DNA from: a bacterium
Lineage (GTDB): Bacteria > Bacillota > Bacilli > Lactobacillales > Streptococcaceae
Assembly: GCA_905221435.1 (NCBI GenBank)
Contig: CAJNDD010000006.1
Coordinates: 23,758 to 87,757, forward strand
Reading direction: 5' to 3'
DNA: 64,000 nt
Positions 27,647-36,842 of the stretch are shown piece after piece (within the stretch, counting starts at the first letter, position 1; each line of letters opens with the position of its first letter). A model generated the notes under the pieces. That model did no database searches. It saw only the letters and a program-made list of their open reading frames with translations, and was not told the DNA's origin. Position numbers and translations under genes: made by a program.

Positions 27647-28588
27647 ATGAAACCAGAAGAGTTACACGCCATTGCCTCGGAGTTGGGCTTGCAATTTGAC
27701 GAAGATTCACGTAGTATTTATGGCACGAAGTCAGGCTATTTACTTTTTCTACAAGAAACTGACGTAAAAAATCAGTTTCGACTTTGTGTCAGTGTGAGTT
27801 TGAATGGCAATCCTGCGGATTCAGAAGAAAATGAATTGGTTTGGGATGAGTTTAAGAGTGAATCTCTTCCGAATTTATCGACCTTGTCTATTAACCAGTA
27901 CCTTGTTTCCTTTGTCGTAAAAGGCGCAATGCGCAAATCAAAAACAATTGAAAAGTTACAGACGCTTATAACAGATCTCGTTGCTTTCCTTGAATCCCAC
28001 CATTTCGTCCAAGTGTGTGCCCACAGTGGTCAGGAGGGGCCAGTTGGTCTCTATCAACTAGGTGATTCAATTTTCCTTATTAACGAGGAAAGCTATCAAT
28101 TGTTGAAGAGCAATCTTCAAATTGAGATGGATTCTTATCAAAATCAGAAGGAAAATGTTCTTCTTGGAACGGTTGGTGCGTTACTCGGAGCCTTGATTGG
28201 TGGGGCAGTTGCTCTTTTTATTGCTCGTCTAGGTTATGTAGCTATGCTAGCGGGTGTTGTTCTGGGAATTTGCACCATCAAAGGATATGAAATACTCGGG
28301 AAAAAGTTAACGAGAAAGGGGATTGTGATTTCCTCTATTTGGATGGTGATTACTGTCTTTCTAGTGAATCAAATTGATTTGGCGATGGAAGTCGTTTCCA
28401 AACTAGGGGTTGAGTTTGCCTTTGCTTTCCGAGTGGTGAATCAATTAATCTTTAGCGGTGATTTCCCAGATAACTATTTTTATAATCTAGCTATGTTAGC
28501 TGTGTTTACCTTAGTTGGTGCTGGGGTGTCTATCAGCTCGGTTTGGTCAAGTCATAAAACAAAAGGGATTGTCCGTAAAATTGCATAA
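27647..28588 (+). CDS. membrane protein of unknown function
   Basis: A 313-residue protein. Residues 1-175 are soluble and mixed alpha/beta, with KPEELHAIASELGLQFDEDS and a later GPVGLYQLGDSIFLINEESY. Residues about 180-300 hold four membrane helices with Gly-rich GTVGALLGALIGGAVALF and TLVGAGVSISSVW. I do not recognise a named family. It is monocistronic with a good promoter, AAGGGAGAT ribosome site and its own terminator. A stress- or envelope-related role is possible but unsupported. Confidence 0.7.
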   Translation: MKPEELHAIASELGLQFDEDSRSIYGTKSGYLLFLQETDVKNQFRLCVSVSLNGNPADSEENELVWDEFKSESLPNLSTLSINQYLVSFVVKGAMRKSKTIEKLQTLITDLVAFLESHHFVQVCAHSGQEGPVGLYQLGDSIFLINEESYQLLKSNLQIEMDSYQNQKENVLLGTVGALLGALIGGAVALFIARLGYVAMLAGVVLGICTIKGYEILGKKLTRKGIVISSIWMVITVFLVNQIDLAMEVVSKLGVEFAFAFRVVNQLIFSGDFPDNYFYNLAMLAVFTLVGAGVSISSVWSSHKTKGIVRKIA

Positions 28589-28594
28589 AAAAAT

Positions 28595-28648
28595 AAGTCT
28601 TTGTATGTCCTCCGCTGTTCTGGGTACCAAGAGGAATACAGGACTTTT
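28595..28648 (+). terminator. intrinsic terminator
   Basis: AAGTCTTTGTATGTCCTC pairs with GAGGAATACAGGACTT around an 18-base loop, then T5, just after the stop of the preceding gene. Confidence 0.65.
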
Positions 28649-28678
28649 TGCATGGAGAAGATAATCAGTCGTTAATAT

Positions 28679-28706
28679 TTGACAGGAAAACCAAAAACGG
28701 TATAAT
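28679..28706 (+). promoter_or_regulatory. promoter for the Rrf2-type regulator
   Basis: -35 TTGACA (28679-28684), 16-bp spacer, -10 TATAAT (28701-28706), 48 bases before the ATG. It is near consensus, so control by a repressor, perhaps the product itself, is plausible. Confidence 0.75.
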
Positions 28707-28753
28707 GTTTATACGGGAAAAGATGAATAAAATATCAATGAAAGGAGAAGAAG

Positions 28754-29191
28754 ATGCAAATTTCAAGCCGATTTACCATTGCGACCCATATGATGATTAT
28801 TATTGCAATGCAGGATACAGATAGTAAAGTAACCAGTGATTTTCTTGCGGCCAGTGTCGGAGTCAATCCAGTCATTATCCGTAAGACTTTATCACAACTT
28901 AAAAAAGCTGGATTGATTTCAGTTGCTCGTGGTACGGGAGGAACTGAGATAATAAAAGATCTTCAAGAGATCAGTTTGTTGGATGTCTACCAAGCTGTAG
29001 AGTGTTTAGGAAAATCTGGTAAGCTCTTTAGTTTCCATGACAATCCAAATCCTAATTGCCCAATTGGTGCGAATATCCATGCAGTTTTGGACCAAAAGCT
29101 GTTCGATGTTCAAGCAGCTATGGAAAACCAACTGCGTCAGACAAGTCTGGCTCAGGTTGTAGCCGATGCTCAGAATAAACTGTCTAAGTAA
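28754..29191 (+). CDS. Rrf2 family transcriptional regulator
   Basis: A 145-residue winged-helix protein: MQISSRFTIATHMMIIIA opening, DNA-recognition region SDFLAASVGVNPVIIRKTLSQLKKAGLI (about 30-58), wing SVARGTGGTEI, and a C-terminal dimerisation helix. Only one cysteine (NPNCPIG) is present, so this is not an Fe-S cluster IscR/NsrR type; it is closer to YwnA-like members, some of which sense redox or small electrophiles. GAAAGGAGAAGAAG precedes the ATG. No divergently transcribed target is adjacent, so targets are unknown. Confidence 0.85.
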   Translation: MQISSRFTIATHMMIIIAMQDTDSKVTSDFLAASVGVNPVIIRKTLSQLKKAGLISVARGTGGTEIIKDLQEISLLDVYQAVECLGKSGKLFSFHDNPNPNCPIGANIHAVLDQKLFDVQAAMENQLRQTSLAQVVADAQNKLSK

Positions 29192-29213
29192 GAGGACTAA
29201 GGTCCTCTTTTTC
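29191..29213 (+). terminator. intrinsic terminator
   Basis: AGAGGAC-TAAG-GTCCTCT followed by T5; the stem begins at the last base of the regulator's stop codon. Confidence 0.85.
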
Positions 29214-29258
29214 TATTGCTATAATTATGGTACAATGTAGTCATCAAAGGAGGAGACT

Positions 29259-30281
29259 ATGTACTTTATCACAGGATTTTTTGTCCTACTTTTTCTCGTT
29301 TCGTTTTTAAGGGACAATCGTAGTCTCTGGAATCCAGCTCTCTTGCTTTTGTCTCTGCTTTTTTCTTATATGTCTATTGCCAATCTTTTTTACGAAGTTG
29401 GACAGAAAGAAGTGCACATGGTTTTCTTTGCAGGGATTTTTCTCCTGCTGCCTCTTTTAGTTTTTCTAAGTGGTTTTTTCCTTATTTATAATGGATTTGT
29501 GTTATTGAAAAAAGAAAGAAAATCCAAGGCAAATTATTTGTCTCTAGGATTAGGCTGCGTGATTCTATTCTTTTTTGTGATCATGGCGATTCGAGTGAGC
29601 GATACCAAGGGCTTGTTTTACACCAATCATCTAGTGAATATTATCTTTTTCTTTTTGATTTATTCGTATTTGATTTTTGGTTTTGCCTTTGCAGGATTTC
29701 TGCTTTATTCCATTCTGTATCTTTTCATTCCTAAGAAAAAACATTATGATTTTATCATCATTCACGGAGCAGGCTTGTTGAATGGAGAAAAAGTCACTCC
29801 CTTACTGAAGAGTCGCATTGACAAGGCAGTAGAAGCTTATCACCAGTCTCTCAATCCCAATGTTAAAATCATCGCAAGTGGTGGTCAAGGTGGGGATGAG
29901 AAGATTTCCGAGGCTCAGGCAATTTGTAATTATTTGCTGGAAGAGACGGATGTTCCGAGAGAAGCGATTCTCCTAGAGGAAGACTCAACGACGACCTATG
30001 AGAATCTTCTCTTCTCAAAAGAAATGGGAGAGAAGCTGGTGGCCAGTCCACGTTTTCTCTTTGTGACCAATGATTACCATGTTTTTCGTACCAGTACCTA
30101 TGCTCGCCGTATTGGGATGAAGGGAGATGGTCTTGGTTGCCGTACAGCCGCCTACTATATCCCATCGGCCTTTATCAGAGAATACATTGCTCTATGTGTG
30201 AAGATGAGATGGCTTTTTATCACATTCTATATTTTATTAATTTTAGCTCTGATTTTCTCCTATAGAGGTGTTCTATGGTAA
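29259..30281 (+). CDS. YdcF/SanA-like membrane protein with DUF218 domain
   Basis: A 340-residue protein: five N-terminal membrane helices (about 1-160), a DUF218 domain (about 163-300) and a last helix (about 312-336). Domain landmarks are FIIIHGAGLLNGEKVTPLLKSRIDKA, IIASGGQGGDEKISEAQAICNYL, LLEEDSTTTYENLLFSKEM and VTNDYHVFRTSTYARRIG. Family members bind SAM or act in envelope functions (SanA in vancomycin sensitivity of E. coli), but no reaction is firmly known. AAAGGAGGAGACT and a TACAAT -10 precede the start. The 248 bases after it (30282-30529) contain nothing I can identify. Confidence 0.78.
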   Translation: MYFITGFFVLLFLVSFLRDNRSLWNPALLLLSLLFSYMSIANLFYEVGQKEVHMVFFAGIFLLLPLLVFLSGFFLIYNGFVLLKKERKSKANYLSLGLGCVILFFFVIMAIRVSDTKGLFYTNHLVNIIFFFLIYSYLIFGFAFAGFLLYSILYLFIPKKKHYDFIIIHGAGLLNGEKVTPLLKSRIDKAVEAYHQSLNPNVKIIASGGQGGDEKISEAQAICNYLLEETDVPREAILLEEDSTTTYENLLFSKEMGEKLVASPRFLFVTNDYHVFRTSTYARRIGMKGDGLGCRTAAYYIPSAFIREYIALCVKMRWLFITFYILLILALIFSYRGVLW

Positions 30282-30529
30282 TATGTAAAATTCATATTGT
30301 AATTCTTGTTAGAATCTCTAAAAAAATCTTGTAGTAACCCTAAGGGAAAAATTGTCACTAGTAATGAAAGAGCAGGGTAAGTGATTGTGAGTACGGTTTT
30401 TGGAACGGTTTCATGATTGCTCGTCAATCAATTGAACAATTTCTAACCTAGTTGCAGATTTTCAGAGAGAGAGTCAAAAATAGGCAACTGAATATGAGTA
30501 GACTAGAATTTTACAGTCAACAACAAATA

Positions 30530-30562
30530 AAAATGTGAACAGCAACAGAGGTTCACATTTTC
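30530..30562. terminator. bidirectional intrinsic terminator
   Basis: AAAATGTGAAC and GTTCACATTTT form an 11-bp stem just beyond the stop of the minus-strand nucleotidyltransferase. Its core is nearly the same as that of the terminator at 31447-31477. Confidence 0.8.
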
Positions 30563-30570
30563 TTTTTGGT

Positions 30571-31353
30571 CTATGGCAAAATGGCTTTTAGTTCCTTCAG
30601 GATAGTTTGCAAGGTTACGATCGCTTGTTCTCCTTGTTGTGGTTGATAGAGTAGCTGGAAATACTTGCGAATAGTTTCTTCAAATTGTTTAGGGAGGAGA
30701 GTACAATTGGTCTTTGCGTACTCCAACATTCGTTTTTCACCAGGATGGGTTTGCTCATTGAGCGCAAATAACAAGTCAAAGTAGGAAGCAAAAAACTCAC
30801 TTGTACGATGATTCATGCTGAGAAGATCTTGGCGTTTGATAGCTTTTTCTATTTGGTGAGAGAAGGCAGGCATGGCTTGTTCTAGCAAAAGGAGTTGCCT
30901 TTCAATGATATGCTTTTTGAGTTCCTGTGGATAGGGAATCTGGTAAGTCTTTTGGAGAGAAGCATAGTGTCCATTCGGGTCGTATAGAATCTTGCTGTGG
31001 AGTAGATTGTGCCACATACAGGTTGTATAAGAGTTTTGGGCTTGATGCTGAAAAACGGTTGAGTTCAATTCCTGTTCAAACGACTCCAGCGAACGATAAA
31101 TCAACTCGATTTCGATACCGTTGTTTAGTACACAGTCGTCCTCTAACTCCCAAAACTGGTTTCCAATTTCCATATAGGAGCAGTATTTGCTCAAAATTTT
31201 GAGGCGAGTCGCCTCATCAATAGAAGAGTTGAGATAGACATAAACGTCATAGTCAGAATTTTGATCATAGTTTTGTCCTGCACGAGAGCCACCAAGAGCG
31301 ATAGCTTCTACTTGTTCCAGTTGAGAGAATTCTTTGCAAAGTTCGTGGATCAT
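30571..31353 (-). CDS. nucleotidyltransferase-domain protein
   Basis: A 260-residue protein with an N-terminal NTP-transferase fold: GGSRAGQNYDQNSDYDVYVY at about residues 21-40 gives the GS...DxD active-site motif, and ELIYRSLESFE supplies a possible third acidic residue. The C-terminal half is helical (about 130-260) and may be a substrate-binding (DUF4037-like) domain. The layout is like aminoglycoside adenylyltransferases, but the resistance phenotype and substrate cannot be read from sequence. AAGGAGAAAAATC precedes the ATG. It is monocistronic between two near-identical terminators. Confidence 0.75.
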   Translation of the reverse strand: MIHELCKEFSQLEQVEAIALGGSRAGQNYDQNSDYDVYVYLNSSIDEATRLKILSKYCSYMEIGNQFWELEDDCVLNNGIEIELIYRSLESFEQELNSTVFQHQAQNSYTTCMWHNLLHSKILYDPNGHYASLQKTYQIPYPQELKKHIIERQLLLLEQAMPAFSHQIEKAIKRQDLLSMNHRTSEFFASYFDLLFALNEQTHPGEKRMLEYAKTNCTLLPKQFEETIRKYFQLLYQPQQGEQAIVTLQTILKELKAILP

Positions 31354-31446
31354 GATTTTTCTCCTTGCTTTATGGTTTTAAAGTCATTTTACCAAAAAGT
31401 AAAACGTTTGCATAGCATTGAGTTACTCTTTTTCATTTATAGCAAA

Positions 31447-31477
31447 AAATGTGAACCCTTGTTTTGAGTTCACATTT
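31447..31477 (-). terminator. intrinsic terminator of the amino-acid ABC operon
   Basis: AAATGTGAAC and GTTCACATTT pair around an 11-base loop. On the minus strand the stem continues into T residues just after the last permease gene. Confidence 0.75.
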
Positions 31478-31482
31478 CGTTT

Positions 31483-32142
31483 TTATTCCGCAGCTTGTTG
31501 CCAACGTTTTGCTAGCTTATGAGAAAGGCTGGAAATAGCAAAGTTAAAGATAAAGTAAATCAAGGCAATCAGGATATAAAGACTGAAGACCTGCTCTGGT
31601 TCGAAATAGCGTCCCATGAGAATTTGGCTGGCGCCAAAGAGTTCTTGTAGAGCGATAACAGAGTAGAGAAGGCTGGTATCCTTAATCACAGTTACAAACT
31701 GAGAAATGATGGCTGGCAGCATTTTACGGATCGCTTGTGGGAGAATGATGTAGTAGAGGATTTGCGCAGAGGTGAATCCTTGCGACATTCCTGCTTCGTA
31801 CTGGCCCTTGTCCACGGCATTGAGGCCACCTCGGATAATCTCAGCCAGGGCTGCTGAGGTAAAGAGGGTAAAGGCAGTAATACCAGCTGGTGTGGACTTC
31901 ATCTTAAACACCAAAAAGATGGTGAAAATCCAGAGGAGGTTGGGAACGTTACGTACAAACTCTATATAAATGCTGGAGATGATCCGTAAGACAGGATTTT
32001 TCCCATTTCTCATGACGGCTAGTACTGTTCCGATAAGGGTCGAGAGGACGATAGCAATCAGAGAAATGTAGAGGGTTAAGCCAAATCCTTTAAAGATAAA
32101 GACTAGGTTATCTGGGGTCAAAACTTCTAAAATAGATTCCAT
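31483..32142 (-). CDS. polar amino-acid ABC transporter permease (second)
   Basis: A 219-residue HisM-type permease with five helices. The EAA loop that contacts the ATPase reads EAGMSQGFTSAQILYYIILPQAIRKMLP (about 130-158). FVRNVPNLLWIF is the usual HisM-family segment after helix 2. With the other permease it forms the membrane channel of an importer for polar amino acids, probably glutamine/glutamate-type or cystine; the exact substrate is not fixed. GGAGGTTACT precedes the ATG. Order of the operon on the minus strand: ATPase, binding protein, permease, permease. Confidence 0.88.
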   Translation of the reverse strand: MESILEVLTPDNLVFIFKGFGLTLYISLIAIVLSTLIGTVLAVMRNGKNPVLRIISSIYIEFVRNVPNLLWIFTIFLVFKMKSTPAGITAFTLFTSAALAEIIRGGLNAVDKGQYEAGMSQGFTSAQILYYIILPQAIRKMLPAIISQFVTVIKDTSLLYSVIALQELFGASQILMGRYFEPEQVFSLYILIALIYFIFNFAISSLSHKLAKRWQQAAE

Positions 32143-32151
32143 AGTAACCTC

Positions 32152-32829
32152 CTAAAGTGAATAGGCTTTTTTGTTGGCTTGCTCCATCTTGCGACCAAAC
32201 TGGGCAACAGGGAAGCATAGAGCAAAGTAGAGAAGAGCGGCACCTAAAAAGGCTGGGATATAATTTCCGTTGAGAGCCGACCAAGACTTAGTCACAAACA
32301 TCAAGTCTACTCCAGAGATGATAGCGACTGTCGAGGTATTTTTGATGAGATTAACGATTTGGTTGGTCAATGGAGGGAGAATGATACGGAAGGCTTGAGG
32401 CAAGATAATCAAGCGCATAGCACTGATATAAGTAAAACCTTGCGACAAGGCGGCCTCCATTTGACCGCTAGGAATAGACTGAATGCCTGAGCGAATAACC
32501 TCGGCGATATAGGCTCCGTGATAGAGTCCCACGCAGAGAACGGCTGTCCAATAAATCGGAATCATGATGATATGGTCACTGATAAGAGGCAAACCATAAA
32601 AAACGATAACAAACTGCACCAAGAGGGGAGTGTTTTGGTAAAATTCTACAAAGATACGAGCTAAAATTCTTAAAATTGGACGTTTGCTGGTTGACATAGC
32701 TCCAAAGAAGATGCCTAAGACCATGGCGAGGATAAAGGATCCAATCGCTAGGGCAAGGGTGAAGAGGAAACCATTGAAAAATTGTCCAAAATCCTGAAAA
32801 TAGGCTGTCCAAGATGATAAATCTGTCAT
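32152..32829 (-). CDS. polar amino-acid ABC transporter permease (first)
   Basis: A 225-residue HisM-type permease partner of the gene after it. The EAA loop is EAALSQGFTYISAMRLIILPQAFRIILP (about 130-158), and FVEFYQNTPLLVQFVIVFYGLP follows helix 2. Five membrane helices are expected. AAGGAGGACACCCT precedes the ATG. The spacing of 9 bases to the next gene and 12 from the binding-protein gene fits one operon. Confidence 0.88.
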   Translation of the reverse strand: MTDLSSWTAYFQDFGQFFNGFLFTLALAIGSFILAMVLGIFFGAMSTSKRPILRILARIFVEFYQNTPLLVQFVIVFYGLPLISDHIIMIPIYWTAVLCVGLYHGAYIAEVIRSGIQSIPSGQMEAALSQGFTYISAMRLIILPQAFRIILPPLTNQIVNLIKNTSTVAIISGVDLMFVTKSWSALNGNYIPAFLGAALLYFALCFPVAQFGRKMEQANKKAYSL

Positions 32830-32841
32830 AGGGTGTCCTCC

Positions 32842-33636
32842 TTAATCTGCAGTATGGCTAGATGGTTTGAGCTTGTAACGGTCATAGAGTTTTTGCAAAC
32901 TGCCATCCTTGCTCCATTTAGTAACCAAGTTATCAAGATAGTCGTTGAGCTCTGTATTTGATTTCTTGGTAACAATACCGTAGTCAGATGGCTTGAAACT
33001 ATCATTTAGTAGCTCTGTCCGTTTGCTGATGTAGCCAGATAGAATCGAGCGGTCAACGGAAAAGGCATCAATACGGTGAGCATGAAGGGAAGTAATCAAT
33101 TCTGGGTAGGAACCAAGTTCGACGAATTTAAAGGTCAGGTCTTTCTTTTTACCCAGTTCAGTAATTAGGCGTTGGGTAATGGAACCTTGGGCAACTCCGA
33201 TGGTTTTGCCGTTTAGATCCTCAATGCTTTTGATATTGGCGGATTTATTGACCAAAAAACCAGAAGCATCCGTGTAGTAGGGACTGGTGAAATTGTATAA
33301 TTTTTTACGTTCATCTGTGATGGTGAAGGTTGCGATATCCATGTCGACCTGTTCATTGTCTAGTAGTGGACCGCGGGTTTGAGCGGTAACAGGAACGTAG
33401 CGAATCTTGACCTTGAGTTCATCCGCAATCATCTTGGCCAAGTCCGTTTCGATACCAGAATAAGTACCGGTCTTGGGGTCCTTGTAGCCAAAATTGGGAA
33501 CGTCTTGTTTGACACCGACAACTAGTTCGCCTCTTTTTTGAATGTCTGCGACACTGGTATCAGCCTGGACTGGTTTGGTAGCAGCAAGGCTGAAAAGGCT
33601 AATCAATAATGCGGATAAAAAGAATTTCTTTTTCAT
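32842..33636 (-). CDS. polar amino-acid ABC transporter substrate-binding protein
   Basis: A 264-residue SBP_bac_3 protein. Signal peptide of about 26 residues (MKKKFFLSALLISLFSLAA then KPVQA before Asp), followed by VADIQKRGELVVGVKQDVPNFGY and GIETDLAKMIADEL, typical of family 3. Unlike most Gram-positive binding proteins it has no lipobox cysteine, so it may stay attached by an uncleaved signal or be held by its permease. The start is internal to a longer open frame; AAGGAGGCGCCT just before ATG 33636 decides it. The longer version would overlap the ATPase gene. Confidence 0.88.
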   Translation of the reverse strand: MKKKFFLSALLISLFSLAATKPVQADTSVADIQKRGELVVGVKQDVPNFGYKDPKTGTYSGIETDLAKMIADELKVKIRYVPVTAQTRGPLLDNEQVDMDIATFTITDERKKLYNFTSPYYTDASGFLVNKSANIKSIEDLNGKTIGVAQGSITQRLITELGKKKDLTFKFVELGSYPELITSLHAHRIDAFSVDRSILSGYISKRTELLNDSFKPSDYGIVTKKSNTELNDYLDNLVTKWSKDGSLQKLYDRYKLKPSSHTAD

Positions 33637-33646
33637 AGGCGCCTCC

Positions 33647-34405
33647 TTATTTGACTTTGTCACTTTCGTGGTTGATAATTTTGCTGAGGAATTGTTGGGC
33701 ACGAGGTTCGCTTGGGTTGTCAAAAAAGTCATCGACATCTGTCGTATCCACCAAAACTTCTCCGTCTGCCATAAAGATGATGCGGTCCGCAACCTCTCGA
33801 GCAAAGCCCATTTCGTGGGTAACGATGATCATGTTCATCCCATCATGCGCCAGTTTTTGCATAACGGCTAGAACATCTCCGATAGTCTCAGGATCAAGAG
33901 CAGATGTTGGCTCATCAAAGAGGAGGAGTTCCGGATGCATGGCAAGACCACGAGCAATGGCAATCCGCTGTTTTTGTCCACCAGATAGCATGGCCGGATA
34001 GGAATCTTTCTTGTCCCACATGTTTACAAATTCCAGATATTTTTGGGCTATTTTTTCAGCTTCTTTTTTATCAATTCCTAGAACTTTTATAGGTGCAAGT
34101 GTCACGTTTTCTAACACTGTTTTGTGTGGATAAAGGTTAAAATGTTGAAAAACCATGCCGACTTCCTTACGAAGAGGAACCAGATCTTTCTGGCTAGCAC
34201 CTGCTACTTGGTGTCCATTGACTAGGAGACTTCCTTTGTCAACAGCCTCTAAACCATTGATCGTACGGATGAGAGTGGACTTCCCAGAACCGGAAGGTCC
34301 AAGCAGGACAACAACTTGTCCTTTTTCAAAACGGAGATTGATGTCGCGGAGTGCGTGATAGTCTCCGTAATATTTTTCGACGTTTTTAAATTCTACTAAA
34401 GCCAT
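33647..34405 (-). CDS. polar amino-acid ABC transporter ATP-binding protein
   Basis: A 252-residue GlnQ/HisP-type ATPase. Walker A is LLGPSGSGKST at about 35-45, Q-loop in MVFQHFNLYPHKT, signature LSGGQKQRIAIARGLA, Walker B LLLFDEPTSALDPE and H-loop VTHEMGFAREVAD. The start is placed at ATG 34405 because AAAGGAGATCTCTC precedes it; the open frame extends 21 codons upstream without a ribosome site and into the promoter. First gene of a four-gene import operon. Confidence 0.92.
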   Translation of the reverse strand: MALVEFKNVEKYYGDYHALRDINLRFEKGQVVVLLGPSGSGKSTLIRTINGLEAVDKGSLLVNGHQVAGASQKDLVPLRKEVGMVFQHFNLYPHKTVLENVTLAPIKVLGIDKKEAEKIAQKYLEFVNMWDKKDSYPAMLSGGQKQRIAIARGLAMHPELLLFDEPTSALDPETIGDVLAVMQKLAHDGMNMIIVTHEMGFAREVADRIIFMADGEVLVDTTDVDDFFDNPSEPRAQQFLSKIINHESDKVK

Positions 34406-34439
34406 GAGAGATCTCCTTTGTGTTAGATTTTGTAACATG

Positions 34440-34468
34440 ATTCTACAATAAAAGAATGTTCTTGTCAA
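34440..34468 (-). promoter_or_regulatory. promoter of the amino-acid ABC operon
   Basis: Minus-strand -35 TTGACA (34463-34468), 17-bp spacer, -10 TAGAAT (34440-34445). A near-consensus promoter 35 bases before the ATPase start. Confidence 0.8.
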
Positions 34469-34582
34469 ATCATATCTGAAAAAAATTCACTAAAATGTTA
34501 TAAAAAAGCAATCTGAATAGAGAAAAAGCCTAAATCATGTTATAATGAAACGATAGAATTCTTAGAAAGAGTGGATGTTTTT

Positions 34583-36802
34583 TTGATAACTCCTACTTAT
34601 GAATGGCAGTTTGCCCCGCAGGTTGAAGATGCGGATTTTACAAAGATAGCCAAGAAGGCTGGACTGGGTCCTGAGGTGGCTCGGTTATTATTTGAAAGAG
34701 GGATTCAGGATGAAGAAAGTCTAAAGAAGTTTTTAGAACCTTCTTTAGAGGACTTACATGATCCCTATCTGCTCCATGATATGGATAAGGCAGTAGAACG
34801 GATTCGTCAGGCCATTGAAGAAGGGGAAAACATTCTCATCTATGGAGACTACGATGCGGATGGCATGACTTCGGCTTCGATTGTGAAGGAAAGTTTGGAA
34901 CAACTTGGTGCCGAGTGTCGGGTTTACCTACCTAATCGTTTTACTGATGGCTATGGTCCAAATGCCAGTGTTTATAAATACTTTATCGAGCAAGAGGGAA
35001 TTTCCTTGATTGTGACAGTGGATAATGGGGTTGCAGGGAACGAAGCCATTGAATTGGCCCAGTCTATGGGAGTGGATGTCATTGTGACCGACCACCATTC
35101 TATGCCGGAAATCTTGCCAGATGCCTATGCGATTGTCCATCCTGAGCATCCGGATGCGGACTATCCTTTCAAATATCTAGCTGGTTGTGGAGTGGCTTTC
35201 AAGCTGGCTTGCGCTCTTTTAGAAGAAGTGCAAGTAGAATTGCTTGATTTGGTCGCTATCGGTACCATTGCAGATATGGTGAGTTTGACGGATGAAAACC
35301 GTATCTTGGTTCAATATGGTCTGGAAATGTTGGGGCATACTCAGCGCATCGGTCTGCAAGAAATGCTGGACATGGCTGGGATTGCTGCGAATGAAGTGAC
35401 GGAAGAAACGGTTGGTTTCCAGATTGCCCCTCGTTTAAATGCCTTGGGGCGATTGGATGATCCCAATCCTGCCATTGATTTGCTGACTGGGTTTGACGAT
35501 GAGGAAGCACATGAGATTGCCCTCATGATTCACCAGAAAAATGAAGAACGTAAGGAAATCGTCCAATCAATCTATGAAGAAGCTAAGACCATGGTGGATC
35601 CTGAGAAGAAGGTCCAGGTTTTGGCCAAGGAAGGCTGGAATCCTGGGGTTTTGGGTATCGTGGCTGGTCGTTTCTTGGAAGAACTAGGGCAGACAGTTAT
35701 CGTTCTTAATATAGAAGATGGTCGTGCCAAGGGCAGTGCTCGCAGTGTGGAAGCGGTCGATATTTTTGAGGCTCTGGATCCCCATCGAGACCTCTTTATC
35801 GCCTTTGGCGGCCATGCTGGTGCAGCAGGAATGACGCTGGAGGTTGAGAAACTTTCAGATTTATCTCAGGTCTTGGAAGACTATATCCGTGATAAAGGTG
35901 CAGATGCTAGTGGTAAGAACAAGTTAAATTTAGATGAAGAGCTAGACTTGGAGACACTTAACTTGGAAACAGTCAAGAATTTTGAACGCTTGGCGCCTTT
36001 TGGGATGGACAATCAGAAACCTGTCTTTTATATCAAGGATTTTCATGTCGAAAGTGCCCGTACTATGGGAGCAGGCAATGCCCACCTCAAACTAAAAATT
36101 TCCAAGGGCGAGGCGAGTTTTGAAGTGGTGGCCTTCGGACAAGGTAGATGGGCGACAGAGTTTGCTCAAACAAAAAATCTTGAATTGGCAGTCACCCTGT
36201 CTGTCAATCAATGGAATGGCCAAACTGCCCTCCAGTTGATGATGGTGGATGCGCGTGTGGAAGGTGTTCAACTCTTTAACATTCGTGGGAAGAACGTAGC
36301 CCTGCCAGAAGGGGTTCCAGTCTTGGATTTCTCTGGAGAGGTGCCAGATTTAGCGACTAGTGAAGCGGTTGTTGTGAAAAATATTCCGGAAGATATTACC
36401 TTGCTGAAGGCCATTTTTCAGAAACAACATTTCTCTGCTGTCTATTTCAAAAATGACATTGACAAGGTCTACTATCTGACAGGTTACGGGACTAGAGAAC
36501 AGTTTGCCAAATTGTACAAGACCATCTACCAGTTTCCAGAGTTTGATATTCGCTATAAGCTGAAGGATTTGGCGGCTTATCTCAATATCCAACAAATCTT
36601 GCTGATTAAGATGATTCAAGTCTTTGAGGAGTTAGGTTTTGTGACGATCAAAGATGGTGTCATGACAGTCAATAAAGAAGCGCCGAAAAGGGAAATTTCT
36701 GAAAGTCAGATTTACCAAAATCTCAAACAAACTGTCAAAGACCAAGAAATGATGGCGCTGGGTACCGTGCAAGAAATGTATGATTTTTTAATGGAGAAAT
36801 AG
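34583..36802 (+). CDS. recJ: single-stranded-DNA-specific exonuclease RecJ
   Basis: A 739-residue 5'-3' exonuclease for recombination and mismatch repair. DHH domain: ILIYGDYDADGMTSASI (about 85-100) and VTDHHSMPE (about 170); DHHA1 domain: FGGHAGAAGM (about 410); OB-fold region about 450-560; then the extra C-terminal region of Firmicutes RecJ. Initiation is taken at TTG 34583 (ITPTYEWQF), with GAGTGG 8 bases upstream; an in-frame GTG at 34571 would put the ribosome site inside the gene. An extended -10 TGTTATAAT ends at 34546. The region around the start is worth checking experimentally. Confidence 0.93.
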   Translation: MITPTYEWQFAPQVEDADFTKIAKKAGLGPEVARLLFERGIQDEESLKKFLEPSLEDLHDPYLLHDMDKAVERIRQAIEEGENILIYGDYDADGMTSASIVKESLEQLGAECRVYLPNRFTDGYGPNASVYKYFIEQEGISLIVTVDNGVAGNEAIELAQSMGVDVIVTDHHSMPEILPDAYAIVHPEHPDADYPFKYLAGCGVAFKLACALLEEVQVELLDLVAIGTIADMVSLTDENRILVQYGLEMLGHTQRIGLQEMLDMAGIAANEVTEETVGFQIAPRLNALGRLDDPNPAIDLLTGFDDEEAHEIALMIHQKNEERKEIVQSIYEEAKTMVDPEKKVQVLAKEGWNPGVLGIVAGRFLEELGQTVIVLNIEDGRAKGSARSVEAVDIFEALDPHRDLFIAFGGHAGAAGMTLEVEKLSDLSQVLEDYIRDKGADASGKNKLNLDEELDLETLNLETVKNFERLAPFGMDNQKPVFYIKDFHVESARTMGAGNAHLKLKISKGEASFEVVAFGQGRWATEFAQTKNLELAVTLSVNQWNGQTALQLMMVDARVEGVQLFNIRGKNVALPEGVPVLDFSGEVPDLATSEAVVVKNIPEDITLLKAIFQKQHFSAVYFKNDIDKVYYLTGYGTREQFAKLYKTIYQFPEFDIRYKLKDLAAYLNIQQILLIKMIQVFEELGFVTIKDGVMTVNKEAPKREISESQIYQNLKQTVKDQEMMALGTVQEMYDFLMEK

Positions 36803-36812
36803 TAGAAGTTAG

Positions 36813-36842
36813 GAAAGAGTTGGGTAACCAGCTCTTTTTTAA
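36813..36842 (+). terminator. intrinsic terminator of recJ
   Basis: AAAGAGTTGG-GTAA-CCAGCTCTTT followed by further T residues. Confidence 0.85.

Noticed and set aside
32842-33804. Longer version of the amino-acid binding protein starting at 33804
   Set aside because: The extra 56 residues overlap the ATPase gene and would bury the clear signal peptide; AAGGAGG sits before the ATG at 33636.
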